In this document: positions 32,791 to 44,812 of the stretch, piece by piece
Layout: each line of letters starts with the position of its first letter
How positions within the stretch are numbered: position 1 is the first letter of the stretch
DNA from: Eonycteris spelaea
Taxonomy: Eukaryota > Chordata > Mammalia > Chiroptera > Pteropodidae
Reading direction: 5' to 3'
DNA: 64,000 bases
Assembly (NCBI GenBank): GCA_003508835.1
Contig: PUFA01000070.1
Span: forward strand, 8,011,001 to 8,075,000
Notes under the pieces: model-generated
What the model was told of the DNA's origin: nothing
Databases searched by the model: none
What the model saw: only the letters and a program-made list of their open reading frames with translations
Program-made: the position numbers and the translations under genes

Positions 32791-33284
32791 GAGTGTTCCG
32801 CCAGAACCTGGGGAGGGGACCCAGCTGCCCACCAAGAGGTAGGCTGGGCTCCCCGTACAGGCCTTCCCGAGCCCTCACCCTGGCGGAGTGCTGCCTCCGA
32901 CACCCCCTTCCCCAGTTCCTTCACAATACCCGGGATTGGAATGCTCACAATTCAGGGTTCTCGCTCTCTCTGAAAGCTGATCAGAATCGTGGATAAGCAG
33001 CCTTGCGTCCAGGCTGTCTAGCTGAGAACAGTTCAGGGCAGGCACGCTGTTGTTTTTGGCAAACTTCTTCCCAGCCTTGGAGCCCTAACAGCCTTTCATG
33101 CACAGGGCTGCTTTTCCAGTGTGGCTATGAGGTCTCTTCCCCAACACTGGGAAGCCTCAGTCTCAGCCCTGGGCCCTAGCTGCTTTGGGGAAGTGGCGGG
33201 GAGAAGGAGTCTGTACAAAGCTCTGTTGGGATAGTGGACTGGGTCACTCGGCTGGACCCAGGTCACCAATGCTGTTTGGGGTAG
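32791..33284. other. unique interval, no gene seen
   Basis: Nothing recognisable. Confidence 0.4.
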
Positions 33285-33545
33285 TTGTGAAGAGCACAAG
33301 TTCTAGAACCAGACTTTTTCTAGGTTCAGTTACAATAGGCCCCTTACTAGCTGTGTGACCTTAAGTATGTTATTTAACCTCTCTGGACTCAGTTACATCT
33401 ATTAGATGGGTTTAATAACAGAACCTTCCTCAAAGGGTTGTTGAGAAGAAATTAACTAACATGTAAAGCACTTAGAATAGGGCCTGGCATAGTGAGCACT
33501 CGACAATGTTAGCTAATACGATCCTTGTTATTATTTCTTACTGGG
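33285..33545 (-). mobile_element. MIR SINE, nearly full length
   Basis: Long inverted MIR with all landmarks: 'cttactagctgtgtgacctt', 'tatttaacctctctggactc', 'caaagggttgttgagaagaa', 'aagcacttagaatagggcct' and 'ggcatagtgagcactcgaca'. Confidence 0.88.
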
Positions 33546-34439
33546 CACTTGGTGCATAAAGGAACCGCAGGACAAGGCACTGTGGCATACATGATTGACA
33601 ATGAGTGTTCATGGATAAATGATCAGGTCCTCTGGCTTTTCCTTCAGCCATTTCATCATCTCATCTTGCCCATTGACCCAAGGAAACTCCTTAATCTCTG
33701 TGGCCATATCTTTCCCTTTATCCCTACTTAAACACAGCTTTGCCTCTGAACCGAAGCACAGGTAGCATGGGGTGGGAGGGTGGAGGAGGGTAGCATCCTA
33801 CCTAACGTTTAGAGGCCAAAAGTCAATTGGTACTTTGAAGTCACTGAGTGCATACTGAGCTCTAACGTCAGCCTCTCCTGCTCCCTTCCCTATTCTCCCC
33901 CTTTTCTTCTCTGTCTCCCCTTCCCTCTTTTATTTACTCTGTTCTAGGTTGCTCCTCCTTCCTGGTCTTCTACCTCCAGGCAGAACTGGGAGGGTGGGTT
34001 GAGGTTAAAGTACTCAAAGTCTCTGTCTCTCCCAAGGTGCTGGGTCCCTGTACCCTACTGCTGAGGGTTTCCTTGAAAGCCCTCAACAAGACTTCCTCCC
34101 TTCAAGGAGGCCCTCATCCCCAGGAAGGCCAGCAGAGGTCGAAAGAAACTGCCTGCAGGTCAATATTCTGCATTTTCCTTTCTCAGAAACCAGAGCGCCA
34201 AAGCCAGCCCTAGCCCAGAAGGAAAAGTAAAAGAAGACTTTTCTCCTGTAACTATCAAACTGCCACCCCTCTTACTAAAAGGGTACACTTCTTCCATGCC
34301 GTGGTACCCTCTGGAGTGATCTTCCTTCTCTTGGTCTGGGCAACTTTTCTTCCTCCGACAATTCTTCAATATACCCATCAGTGTTCACATTTCCTTGAAT
34401 GTCTTGAAAATGCTCCCCTATTAGTGAGTTTAAAGTAGG
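33546..34439. other. unique interval, no gene seen
   Basis: Includes a C/T-rich stretch (33,870-33,960). No gene or named repeat. Confidence 0.4.
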
Positions 34440-36337
34440 AATCTAAATAAGATCCATACATTGTGATTGATTGATGTCCCTTAAGTCTCTTGAAGTTTGT
34501 CGTTCCCCCGCCCTTCCCCCGCCGTATAAATGTCAATCTCTCTTATTGCTTGCACTCGCTCGCGCGCTCTCTCTCCCTTCCCTTTACAATTTTTTTTTTT
34601 TGATGAAAAGAATCTGGTTGCCTATCCTACAAAGTTTCTCAACAGAATTTTTTTTTTAAATTTAAGTACAGTGGTGTCATTTAATGAGTTTCTCTGTCTC
34701 TTATATATCTTCTAAATTGGTATTTAGAACTAGAGACCAGATTCAGTTTTGATTATTATCTCTTTGTGGTTACGTTTTTTGACAAGATTACTTCACATAG
34801 GTGGTGAAGTGTGCCTCTACCAATGTATCTAGTATCTGGTTGTCTCTCTTTTTGTCAGATTGTTCAGCATTGCCTAAATCCATTAATTCATTAAGGGTTT
34901 CAAAATTATGATATTCTAATTATACCATTTCTTCTTCATTTATTAGATAGAACATCTCATTTCTAATGTTCTTGATTGCCTTATATAGATCCAGACTTCC
35001 ATCTAGTACAATTTTCCTTCTGCTTGAAGGACTTTTGTCAATATCTCTTATAGTGCAGGTCAGCTGGTGAAGAATTCTTTCACATTTTGTCTTAAAGAGT
35101 TTTTATTTTACCATAATTTTTGAAAGATATTTTTGTTGGGTATAGAATTCTAGGGTGAAAATTTTTTCTTTCAGTACTTCGCAGACATTGTTCCACTGAT
35201 TTTGGCCTTGTTTTTAAAAAGAATCTACTGTCATTTTTATCTTTGTTCCTTTGAACATAGTGTCTTTTGTTCCTTTGGCTGCTTTTAAGCAGTTCAGTTA
35301 TGATGCGCCTTAGAGTGATTCAGTTTCTTGTGCTAGGGGTTCATTGAGCAACTTGGATCAGTGGGTTAATAGTTTTCATCAAATTTCTAATATATTTGGC
35401 CATTATTTCTTCAAACATATTTTTTGCCTTCTCCCTTTTTCTGGGACTCCAATTACGCAAACATCAGGCCTCCAGAAGTTTTCTCACAGATCACTGTTAC
35501 TCTGTTCTTTTTTTTAATTTTCTCAGTCTTTTTTTCTCTGTGTTTTATTTGGATAGTTTCTATGCCTATATCTTCAAGTACACTAGTGTTTTCTTCCTCA
35601 ATGTCTACTATGATATTAATTCCATCTAAATGTTTGGGGTTTTTTATATTTCACATTATATTTTTCATCTCTAGAAGTTTGACTTGTATCTTTTTTATAT
35701 CTTCCATGCCTCTACTTACATGCTTAATCTTTCTTTTACTTTCTTGAATGTATAATAACTGTTTTAATGTCTTTGTATACTGATGTTCTTCTTCTAACAT
35801 CTGTGTCATTTCTTGGTCTGCTTCCATCGATTGACTTTTTTTCCTTATTATGGGCCACATTTTCCTGATTATTTGCCTGCCTGATGATTTCAGACTGAAT
35901 GGCAGACATTGTGAATTTTATTTTGTTAGGTGCTGGGTATTTTTGTATTCCTATAAATACTTTTGAGCTTTGTTCTGGGACACACTTAAGTTTCTTGGAA
36001 CCAGTTTGATCCTTTTGAGGCTTGCTTTGAGTCCCTGTTAGTTGGGACCAGAATATCCATGAGCTAATTTCGCCCCATTACTGAGGTAATCCCCTTCTGA
36101 GAACCCTATCTGATGCCTTGTGGTATATAAGGCTTGCCCTTCTGACTAGTGGGAACATAAATTATTCTTTGCCTTATGTGAGCTCCAGGGATTGTTTCTC
36201 TGCTCCTTTGTGTGGTTGTTTCCCTGGACTCAGGTAGTTTTCTCAGACCATGCTCTGACCAGTACTCATGTGAAGACTCTAGGGAACCCTCTGCATACTT
36301 CTGGATATTTCTGTCTGTGTGTGTGTGTCTGTCTCTG

Positions 36338-36370
<33 letters not shown>

Positions 36371-36373
36371 GTC

Positions 36374-36428
<55 letters not shown>

Positions 36429-36760
36429 CTCAATCTCTCTCCTCTGTCTCTCCACATCTCACTCCTCTCTAATAGTCTGCCCTGAAAAATCTAGCTGCCT
36501 TGCTTCTCTGGACTCCTTGGTCCATCTCAACTCAGAGAGACTGTTGGACTCCAGCCTGGGTTTTGTGCTGCAGCCTGGAAATTCTCTCAAGGCAGTGAGA
36601 GTACCAATAATGAGCCTCATCTAATTTGTTTTCTCTCTCTCAAGAATCGTCCTGTGCTGTCTGATGTCCAAAATGTTTCATATATTTTGTACAACTTTTT
36701 CATTGCTTTAGGTGGGAGGGTAAATTCCATCCCTGTTATTCCATTTTGGCCAGAAGCTGA
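34440..36760 (-). mobile_element. antisense old L1 (5'/internal region)
   Basis: About 2.3 kb of inverted L1M-type sequence: 'atgtcccttaagtctcttga', 'gtgtcatttaatgagtttct', 'gttgggtatagaattctagg', 'gttcattgagcaacttggat', 'tttggccattatttcttcaa', 'gggactccaattacgcaaac', 'ttcagactgaatggcagaca'. Runs of stops; no coding potential. The T-rich frames at 35.4-35.8 kb are by-products. A TC microsatellite has expanded within it. Confidence 0.72.
36311..36445. repeat. (TG)n-(TCTG)n-(TC)n microsatellite
   Basis: Compound array changing from TG to GTCTCT/TCTG to a long uninterrupted TC run. The overlapping Ser/Leu and Arg/Glu open frames on both strands are repeat artefacts. Confidence 0.98.
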
Positions 36761-36929
36761 ATTTGCCCTGGTAACTTCTACTTAAGTTTATATATTCAAT
36801 CCAGGACCCTGCTCCTAGATTTCCCTACACACCCCCTATCATCTCCGCCACTCCAGGTTGGATGCCCTTCCATAGCGAGCTCATATTACCCTACTTGTGA
36901 GTGTGATTATTGTTCATGAGTTTCTCTGC

Positions 36930-37055
36930 AGGGTCATCACGTCACTTCCTGGTCTGGGAGCTCTTTTGAGATAGGGTTGCATCTACACATCTTTGTATCC
37001 TCTCTGGTGTCTAGCATTCAGTAGGTGCTGAATTAAATGTTTAAGAGAATGAATA
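36930..37055 (+). mobile_element. L2 3' end
   Basis: 'gggagctcttttgagatagg', 'gtatcctctctggtgtctag' and 'cagtaggtgctgaattaaat' mark the L2 terminus. Confidence 0.75.
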
Positions 37056-38534
37056 AAGAGAAATCTATGGTTGCCTGGCCATCACTAGCTAGAACTAACC
37101 AACAATATGGCCATATTTACAACTGGTATGTGCTGTTAGACTTGCCATAAACAGTGGGCACTGACACCGACAGCTGTCCTCTGGGCACTTCCCTCCTCCT
37201 GAGCTGAGCTGGCAGTGTCCAGAGCACCCTCAAGAATGTGGCTTTAAATATCCTGACCTTGACAATTCCAAAGCTTTTGATGGAGGGTGTGTGGAACTGA
37301 GACACATGAGTCACACAAGGTGCCAGAAAAGTGTAACTGCTTCTCTAAGGCTCTCGGAACACTCCCTGTCCTAAGGTGTGGTGGAAGGAGGTAAATAAAC
37401 ATGAAGAAGCCTAGTAAACACTCTCTCTAATGTTTGGCACATTCCTCACTCCCATAGATGTGTCCAGAACTCTCTGGCTGTAAATAGAGCACTGACAGAC
37501 CATCCTGGGCATATCCATTGCTGGTGTGATTTGCCTGGGTAAGGCCACTCCAATAGGTGCAAAGCAGGATTAAGCAGAATTAAGGAGCAGGTACTCAGGG
37601 AAGATCAGCTTCTGGAATCATAATCTGTATACTTCTCAAATCCTCCTTGATTCTGGAAATCCATGCTTTTCAGGTCTGGTAGACAAGGCTCTGCCAAGCT
37701 CTTATTCTGTGCTCTATACAGTGCTATATACTGTGAGGACAAAAGAAGTCCTGCTGACAGTCATTAGAAAACTTAATCATTTCCTGAAGTCCAATGTCTC
37801 CCCGAATAAGGTTCCCTATCACCTGCATGTGAACCACCAGGGACACTGATTTATTAATGCAGAATTATGAGCCCAACCCATATAAAAGAAATTATATTCT
37901 TTGGGGATGAAGGCCAAAACTCAATACTTTTAATAAACTTTTAATACACTCACATAAAAATGTAAGAATTAACTGCCTTAATGTATCCATATGAAGGTTG
38001 GTTCACTGTGTTTGGGACCTAAGAATTTTGTTAGGAGTGGAAAAGATACGGCCATTGTCATTTGGGCTTAGAGTTTCTTTGGCTCTATAACTCCATTGGT
38101 TGGTTTCCAGTCTATTTGTTTCTGGTGGATTCTATGAGCTAGTATATAAAACCAGAGATCTTGCTGAAATAAGTTTTTAGGTACGATGTCTGGAATGGAT
38201 ATTTCTCTAAGCAAGAGAAAGGATATTTCTCTAAGCAAGCCTTAGTCTCGCCCAGACACTTAGCCTTACATTTGATCTTGAACTATCCTTTAAAACAACT
38301 TGGGAGATACTCCAAGTCTGACCCTTGCCTCTAGGTTATATCCTACTTAAATTTCTAATAAGACTGATGGTTTCCGTTTTCTTGGAGGGAGTAAAAACAA
38401 GGAGGTGCTTAGAAAAGGACTAGGGAATAGGCTGCATCCATATCCGTCTTATCTTATGCAATGTATTCCCCTATCCCTGTTTCTGCTTATAATAACATAC
38501 TCTGGGGCAAAGTTTCTAGGGTTTCCCAGTCCTG
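37056..38534. other. unique interval, no gene seen
   Basis: About 1.5 kb without a recognised repeat family or gene, apart from a short tandem duplication listed separately. Confidence 0.4.
38197..38239. repeat. 19-bp perfect direct duplication
   Basis: GGATATTTCTCTAAGCAAG occurs twice (38,197-38,215 and 38,221-38,239), separated by AGAAA, so the period is 24 bp. Confidence 0.98.
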
Positions 38535-38765
38535 GTTGGAATAAACAAAAATCCAATGCAACTGGCTTAAACAATAAAGAGAACGTATTGGCTCACATTA
38601 CTCTAAAGTCCAGAGGAAGGGCTAGCTTTGAGCAAGGCTTGATCCAGGTGTTCATACAATGCCATCAAGGTCAGTTTCCCCCTTCTGCTACTCAGCCTTT
38701 CCCAGCGACTTCATCACCATGTTTCATACAGTGACCTTCCAGCAGCTCCAGGTTCCCCCATTAGT
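38535..38765 (+). mobile_element. ancient interspersed repeat, family not assigned
   Basis: 'caactggcttaaacaataaa', 'attggctcacattactctaa', 'gtccagaggaagggctagct', 'cttccagcagctccaggttc' match a common mammalian repeat. A second copy, or relative, lies at 54,120-54,480 in the same orientation. Confidence 0.6.
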
Positions 38766-39134
38766 CATAAAATGGATCCAACGATTCTAGATCCATATCC
38801 TCATTCTGGTAACTGCTTTACAAGTCCAGAGACTCATATTCTCTCATTCATTTGAAGTGAGTCAAGTTCTCATCTGTGAGCCAGCCACTGTTGCCAGTGT
38901 GCTAATAAGATTAGAGATAGTTGAGGATGAGAGTTCACCCCACCCAAATCCTGTAGCTGCAGATGGGTGAAATCCTCTAAGGGGAAACCGCGTACTAGGA
39001 AAGGAGGTAGGGAATGGCTACCAGGCAGGCAACCAACAAGGAGTTTATAGCCAAATGGAAACAGACACCTACAGGGTATTACCAGAATGAGGTAAGGACT
39101 CTAACAGAAATGGGGATAGCATTAACCAGAATTT
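38766..39134. other. unique interval, no gene seen
   Basis: Nothing recognisable. Confidence 0.4.
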
Positions 39135-39560
39135 AAAAAATGTTGCACCTTACTCCACCTAGAGAAATTTAGAAAGGCTTCTGGAAGGAGCAGCAGATGC
39201 TTTTCAGGTAGATAAGAAGGCAGAGGATGAAGGAGGGCATTTCACACAGAAGAAAAAGCATGCATGAGGGCATGGAGGCTGAGAAAGTCTGGCATACTCA
39301 GGGCACTCAAGTCCTGCTGGAGAATAAAAGGGCCGGGGGAGTGGCTAGAATAGAGGGGAATGAAAGCAGATGGAGTTGGACAGGTAGGCAAGTACGAAGC
39401 CATGAAAGGCCAAGGCCCCAGAGCCACACAACAGATGTATGAAGTTATCAGAGAGGTGACAGGGAACTCCTAAAGAGAATTTAAACAGGAGGATGACATG
39501 AGACTTTTGTATCAGAACAAGGATTCTGGCCACAGGGCTAGAGGACATGCTGGAGGCATT
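39135..39560 (-). mobile_element. antisense L2 fragment
   Basis: Inverted L2: 'gaaaggcttctggaaggagc', 'gcatgcatgagggcatggag', 'gtacgaagccatgaaaggcc' and 'aacaggaggatgacatgaga'. Confidence 0.65.
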
Positions 39561-39599
39561 CGAGGCCCCAGACTTGGTCCTATTTTTTCCCCATCTCTG

Positions 39600-39972
39600 T
39601 GAATGGTATTATCATTTTCTATCTATGGAAGTCATTAGTGCTGTTTATCCAACATGTCCAGACCCTCTGTCCATCACATAGGAGGACTACACTTTTCTGT
39701 CCCCTTGAAATGAGGTAGGTTTCATGAGACATGTTATGGCTAAAGAACATTGGGTGCTAATTTCAAAGGATTTGCCACATTCCCTTTCCCTGACACAAGT
39801 GATTATGAAAGCATGGACGGCCTGTGTCACACTAGTTCTTCATGATAAGAAACTCTCCTAACAATCCTTGATAGATCTATAGCAAGAATGAGAAGTGAAC
39901 TTTTGTTGTACTAAGCTACCAAGATTTGGAGTGTGTTGCTGCAGCATAACAAAAACCATCCTAACTGATGCA
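39600..39972 (+). mobile_element. probable MLT1-type LTR
   Basis: The 3' part 'ttgtactaagctaccaagat', 'ttgctgcagcataacaaaaa', 'ccatcctaactgatgca' follows the end of MLT1-group LTRs. The 5' part is too diverged for certain assignment. It abuts a sense L2. Confidence 0.55.
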
Positions 39973-40655
39973 TCCCCATTTGCCAAGCCAGAAACCTGGG
40001 CTTATCCCTTGTTCTCACTCCCACCTCCACGTCCTTCTGAGTCTACCCTAAATCTCTCTCCAATTCATCCATTTCTCCCCATCCCAACCACCACTGCCCT
40101 GGTCCAGCACATCTTGCCTGGCCAACTATGACCTTTTCCCAACTGCTGTCTCTGTCTCTAATCGATCGACTAATATTTTTTCTATACTTAAGCCAAAGTG
40201 ATCAGACTAAAATTCAGATTCAATCTCATCACTCTTCTGTTTTAAATGCTTCAAGATTCCCATTTCCTTTAGAATAAAGTCAATAATTGTTAATAAAGCT
40301 TGCAGGATCCCGTATGGTCTGGCCCCTATTTATCTCCAATCTCTCTCCTCTCTTCTCTTCTCTCTCACACTTCTTCAAATGAGCTGGCCTTTCTTCAGTG
40401 CTTAAATTTGCCATGCTCTTCCTGAATTTTCACACATGCTTTCCCCTCTGTCTGAAAATCTTTCATCCCACTCTTTGCATGGCTAATTCCTACTCGATCC
40501 CCAGATTTCAGCTTAGGTGTCACTTCTTCCTGAAAGCTTTCCCTGTGCCCAAAGTACAAAGTTAGATAGCCTCTATGTGCTCCCTTGGGCTTGCGGCACT
40601 TGAACTTCTTATACTATATCATTTGTTTGGTGTCAATGGTACTTAAGCAGAAATA
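39973..40655 (+). mobile_element. L2 fragment, long and well ordered
   Basis: Landmarks in order: 'cagattcaatctcatcactc', 'ttctgttttaaatgcttcaa', 'tagaataaagtcaataattg', 'cttgcaggatcccgtatggt', 'ctggcccctatttatctcca', 'catgctcttcctgaattttc', 'ggctaattcctactcgatcc', 'cttaggtgtcacttcttcct'. Confidence 0.9.
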
Positions 40656-41559
40656 GAGAGCTCATCATCATCATGGCCCTCAAGAAATGCCCACCTGAAC
40701 TAATGGAGTGACTACAGAGACAAACAAGGGAGAGAGTAATTAAGGAAACGTTTAGAACGACTCCCATGTTTCAGGCCTGGGTAATAGAGGGATACCGTGT
40801 CGCAATGAGTTTAGATTCTGTTATGGTAGGTGATAGGAGTTGCAGCAGACAACTTTAGGTGCCCTGCACTATGTGCTCTTGGCCCACCTAGGATTCGGCA
40901 TCAGCTGGGGCAGACAATCACCCATCTCATAGCGTCTTTCCTCAGTAGCCACCACATCTCTGGCTTTCTGGCAGATGAAGCCTGGGGAGCTCCCTAAGCC
41001 AGCATGCAGGGCAGCCAGAAATACAGAGGGGTTAATGTTTCCAGCAGTGGGGACAAGAGACCTTTGAATAGCTGCCCCAGCCTCCTGTTCTTCTGAAGGA
41101 TAATATGAATTACATTCTACCTGGTTTCTCAGGGGCCTCAGCCAGATTGAGCCTCAGCTGCCCACAGAGTTAACCAGGTCAGTAACACATTCTTTGTGAC
41201 TTTTCCTCCTTTGCAGTCTCACTCTCCTTGCTCCCCAACTCCTGATTCCCAGGATCACCTCCCAGATAAACTCCCGGAACCCATGTCCAAGCCTCAGCCC
41301 TGCTTTCATCTCATACAGAAGCCATTGAAGACATTTTGACAGATGAAACAAGAGGAGAAGAAGGATGTAGGAAGCTGTCAGGCAATGTCAGCACCTTAAC
41401 GGCCATGTTTACTGTGAAGTGCCTGTGGGACCACAGGAATATGACCTCTGCTAAACCTACAGAACTTTTTTGCCTTTTTTGTCACTACTGACCTCTCTCT
41501 TTGGCATGCTTCATGGACACAATACTTCTCAGATAGCCCTCCTACATTCCTTGATACTG
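40656..41559. other. unique interval, no gene seen
   Basis: Nothing that I can name. A 65-codon minus frame (41,154-41,351) has no family signature. Confidence 0.4.
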
Positions 41560-41690
41560 CTTTCAATTTCCTTTATAAAATTAAGTCGATGGTGTTGAAG
41601 TTGGGTGATGGGCACAAAGGCGGTCATGATGGTATTTTATATTTTTGTGTGTCCCACACTTTCCAAAATACCTTTTAAGAATAACTTTTA
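41560..41690 (+). mobile_element. old L1 3' end
   Basis: 'gttgaagttgggtgatgggc' followed by 'atggtattttatatttttgt' and 'ccaaaataccttttaagaat' is an L1M tail. Confidence 0.65.
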
Positions 41691-41814
41691 AATGGAGTTT
41701 CTCTTCTCTTCTGTATCTACCCCAGCTGTACTCTAATGTGTGCAAAAGCATACTTAGGCATCATCTGGGGATCCTTTCAAAAGGATCCTGTTAAAACCTG
41801 ACTCATCTTGTCCT

Positions 41815-42215
41815 AATGACCTGGCCTCTGCTATTTATCTGACCTTATCTCACACCATGCTACCTTGTGCTGACATTGCTCTGGCCACACTGGCCCTCCT
41901 CCTCATCCTCAAACACACTAATAAGTTTTCTATAAACTTTGCACTTGCACAGCCATAGATGACAGTGCCACTACATAATCTCTGCTCAAATGCCACCCCC
42001 AAGGCAGTCAGTCACTCTAAAATAGTGCAATCATACACACACACACACACACACACAGGCTCTATCATACTGACCTGTTTTATTGTCTGTTTTACTTGGA
42101 TTTTGTCCACTAGTTCCATGTTGTCTAGCACTCCTCAAGGTGTGTTCCTGTTTGCTGCTAATCCTGGCATATTCAAAATGCTCAGTAAATATTTGTTGTA
42201 TGGATGAATAGTTAT
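41815..42215 (+). mobile_element. L2 3' region
   Basis: 'gctctggccacactggccct', 'tgctcaaatgccacccccaa', 'gacctgttttattgtctgtt' and 'gctcagtaaatatttgttgt' give L2 order through to the terminus. A (CA)n array has expanded inside it. Confidence 0.8.
42035..42057. repeat. (CA)n microsatellite
   Basis: Twenty-three bases of alternating A and C within the L2. Confidence 0.97.
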
Positions 42216-42274
42216 ATGCCTGCAGAACTCAGGAGAGAGAGCTGGGGGTGTAGATACAGGAGCTGGCATCACAA

Positions 42275-42620
42275 CAGTAACAACTGAAACCATTTCATGA
42301 ATTGGTTTGCCCAATGAGAGTGGGTAGAAGTGAAAAAGCCCAGAATAAAATCCAAGAGATCATCTACAGAGTGGAAAAGAAAAAGGAGCCTGGGAAGGAA
42401 ACCAAGACAATGTGGCCAGAAAGGCTACAGAGAAGCACTGAAGGGAGACCTGTCCGAGAAACCAGGACAGAAGAGAGTTCAGGAGCAGGAAGTGGGGGGC
42501 AGACACAGCAAAGGAGGAATTGGATAGAAACATGCCCATTGGATTCTGGTCACTAGAAAGTCACTAGTGAACATCTAGTCCCAGTCAACTGAAGGGCAAC
42601 CAGCAACCAATGAAACTCAG
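42275..42620 (-). mobile_element. antisense L2-like fragment
   Basis: Purine-rich sequence with inverted-L2 style phrases ('gaggaattggatagaaacat'; 'caggagcaggaagtgggggg'). Weaker than the copies at 43.2 and 60.2 kb. Confidence 0.45.
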
Positions 42621-43189
42621 TGGATAAGTGCCCTGGCCTCTTGCCATTTGGAGGGATAATTCTGGTGTCCCTCAGAAGGTCCCCAACAGGATTAAGTCCC
42701 CGTAGGAGAAGTTCATAAGCACACCCTTTATTGGCTTGTCTTCCTGTCCTGTTTCATTCTCCCTTCTCCCTTCTTCCTACTCCCTCTCTCCTGCTCTCTG
42801 CAACCCCCTTCCACAATAACTATTAGCATTCAAATCCTTGGGATCTGCTTTCAGGGAAATCTAAACTAGAGCAGACTCATAGCATTTCTCATCTCTCTTT
42901 CTGTTTTTCAGGGAGGGAATGAAACTTTCCCTTACATCTTATTGCCTGGAACTGGTTCATGTCCCCATGTGTACACTGATCATAACCACAAAGAAAGGGA
43001 TTATTATGACTGGCTTAGACCACTCCCTGGTGCTGGGCATACCATTCATTGAGAACATCAAGCCAGATCCTGGCTCCATTTCCAAACCATCACGATTCCC
43101 ATGACTAATGAGTATGGGGACCCCTCACAAGAATGGCAGGCACATTTTAACCCTTGCATATAATCTGCCTGCACCAACCACAGCTACAG
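42621..43189. other. interval with no assigned content
   Basis: The block 42,650-42,885 has the feel of an old LTR or DNA repeat ending 'gggaaatctaaactagagca', but I cannot name it. A 61-codon frame at 42,919-43,104 has no family signature. Confidence 0.35.
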
Positions 43190-43340
43190 ACGGCTAGGCA
43201 TCGTGCTAAGTGCTGAGGGCCCAGAATGCAAAGACCATAAAAGCGAATTCCCAACCTGAAGGGCTATATCAACCAGAAACATTACATACAGAGGACTATC
43301 GTGTAAAATCACAGTTGATTCTAAATCAGAGAAAGAAGAA
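43190..43340 (-). mobile_element. antisense L2, first part of an interrupted copy
   Basis: 'taggcatcgtgctaagtgct', 'gagggcccagaatgcaaaga' and 'ttcccaacctgaagggctat' are the inverted L2 3' region. It stops at the LTR beginning near 43,341 and continues after it. Confidence 0.6.
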
Positions 43341-43695
43341 TTATCGGTCAGGATAGACTAGCTTATACCAAAGAAACAAACAATCCCTCAAATTTATTTA
43401 TCCCACATTACGTACCTTCATGGTGAACAGGAGGTTCTACCCCATGGCATCACGATCACACCAGAACTCAGTCTGATAGAGCAGTTGATATCTGGATATT
43501 GCTGAGCCAGAGGGAAAGAGAGCTTCAGGACAGTTTTGAATTAGAAATTGAATTCTTGGCCCAGAAGTGAAATGTATGACTTCCACTTACAACCCATTGG
43601 CTAAAACTGGTCACATGGCCCAATTCAACCTCAGAGAGCCAGGAAGTGAGATTCTACCATATGTCAGAAGGCAGAGAGGCAGAGATATTTGGTGA
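43341..43695 (-). mobile_element. MLT1-type solitary LTR
   Basis: Inverted MLT1: 'tcaggatagactagcttata', 'gagggaaagagagcttcagg', 'cccagaagtgaaatgtatga', 'cattggctaaaactggtcac', 'atatttggtgaacag'. It separates two pieces of one antisense L2. Confidence 0.8.
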
Positions 43696-44195
43696 ACAGT
43701 AAAGACTTCTAGAAAGCATGAAGAAAGAATAACATTTGAACTGAGCTTTGAAAAATGTTTTCATCTTCAACATATGAAGTTAGGGGCAAGGAAGGAGGAC
43801 CTGCCTAATAGAGAGCTACACAGAGATGTCACAGAGCCCTGGCTAGTATGACCAAAGCCAGGCTTCAGCGTGGGCAAGAATCGGTCTGGGATTGGAACTG
43901 GACAGGAAGGCTGAGTTTAGACTGTGAAGGCTTTGAATATCATACTAAGGAATTTATACTCGAATAGATTATTGGCAATAGGGAGCTACCAAAAGGTTTT
44001 TAAGCAGGTGAGTAACAGGATCTGATTTGAGGAAGATAACTTTGGTGGCAGAATGGGAAGCAGATTGGGAGAGAGACTGAAGGCTCGGACACTATAGGAG
44101 GCTGTAGTACCAGTCCAGGCAAGTCATGAGAAGGAACTGAGATGAGAGAGGATATGCGAGGACCTCGAGGAAGAGACGGATGGGAGAGATACTTC
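43696..44195 (-). mobile_element. antisense L2, second part of the interrupted copy
   Basis: 'gaactgagctttgaaaaatg', 'ctgtgaaggctttgaatatc', 'aggtttttaagcaggtgagt', 'aacaggatctgatttgagga', 'aggctgtagtaccagtccag' are clear inverted L2 landmarks in correct order. Confidence 0.88.
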
Positions 44196-44217
44196 CCATC
44201 TAAAAAAGAAAAATCAC

Positions 44218-44695
44218 TGCTTTTTTTTTTTTAATGAAAATATTTGAACATATACAAGACTAGAGAAAACAGTTTAACAAATCCCCGTATACCATTACCC
44301 AGCTTTAACTGTTAACCACACATGGCCAGTTTTGCTTCATCAACATCCCCTCCCCTTCACTCTACTACATTATTTTAAAGCAAATATCAATTATCATATC
44401 ATTTATTCCGTAATTTCTTGAGTATGTGACAGACTCTGTTAACCATAACTATAATGCCATTATCACACCTAAAAAAAAACTAACAATAATTACTTGATGT
44501 TATCAAACACAGTTAATAGCCAAATTTCCCTCATGGTCTCTTTTCTCCCCCAGTTGGTTTGTTGGAATCAGGATCCAGATACGGTCCACATGTTCCATTT
44601 GGTTCTCCTTCTTTCTCTCACTCGTCATCTACTAGAGGATTCTGGGTCACTTGTCTTATTGAAGGTCTGGATTTTGCTGACAGAATCCCCCTGCT
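44218..44695 (-). mobile_element. antisense old L1 fragment
   Basis: 'accattacccagctttaact', 'aaagcaaatatcaattatca', 'cattatcacacctaaaaaaa', 'ttggtttgttggaatcagga' and 'gatacggtccacatgttcca' match the multi-copy segment that precedes the block seen at 34.4 kb. Confidence 0.68.
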
Positions 44696-44812
44696 GACAT
44701 TTGACATGCTTGTCTTCCTCCTCCATTTCCTGTGAACTGGTGGCTAGATCTAAAACTTCCCTTCTTTGAACAGAAGCTGAGGGAAAGGGGGAACGGGGAA
44801 GAGGGCCATTGT

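Noticed and set aside
36192..36624. Ser/Leu/Val-rich plus frames and Arg/Glu-rich minus frame
   Set aside because: Translations of the TC/TG microsatellite inside an L1.
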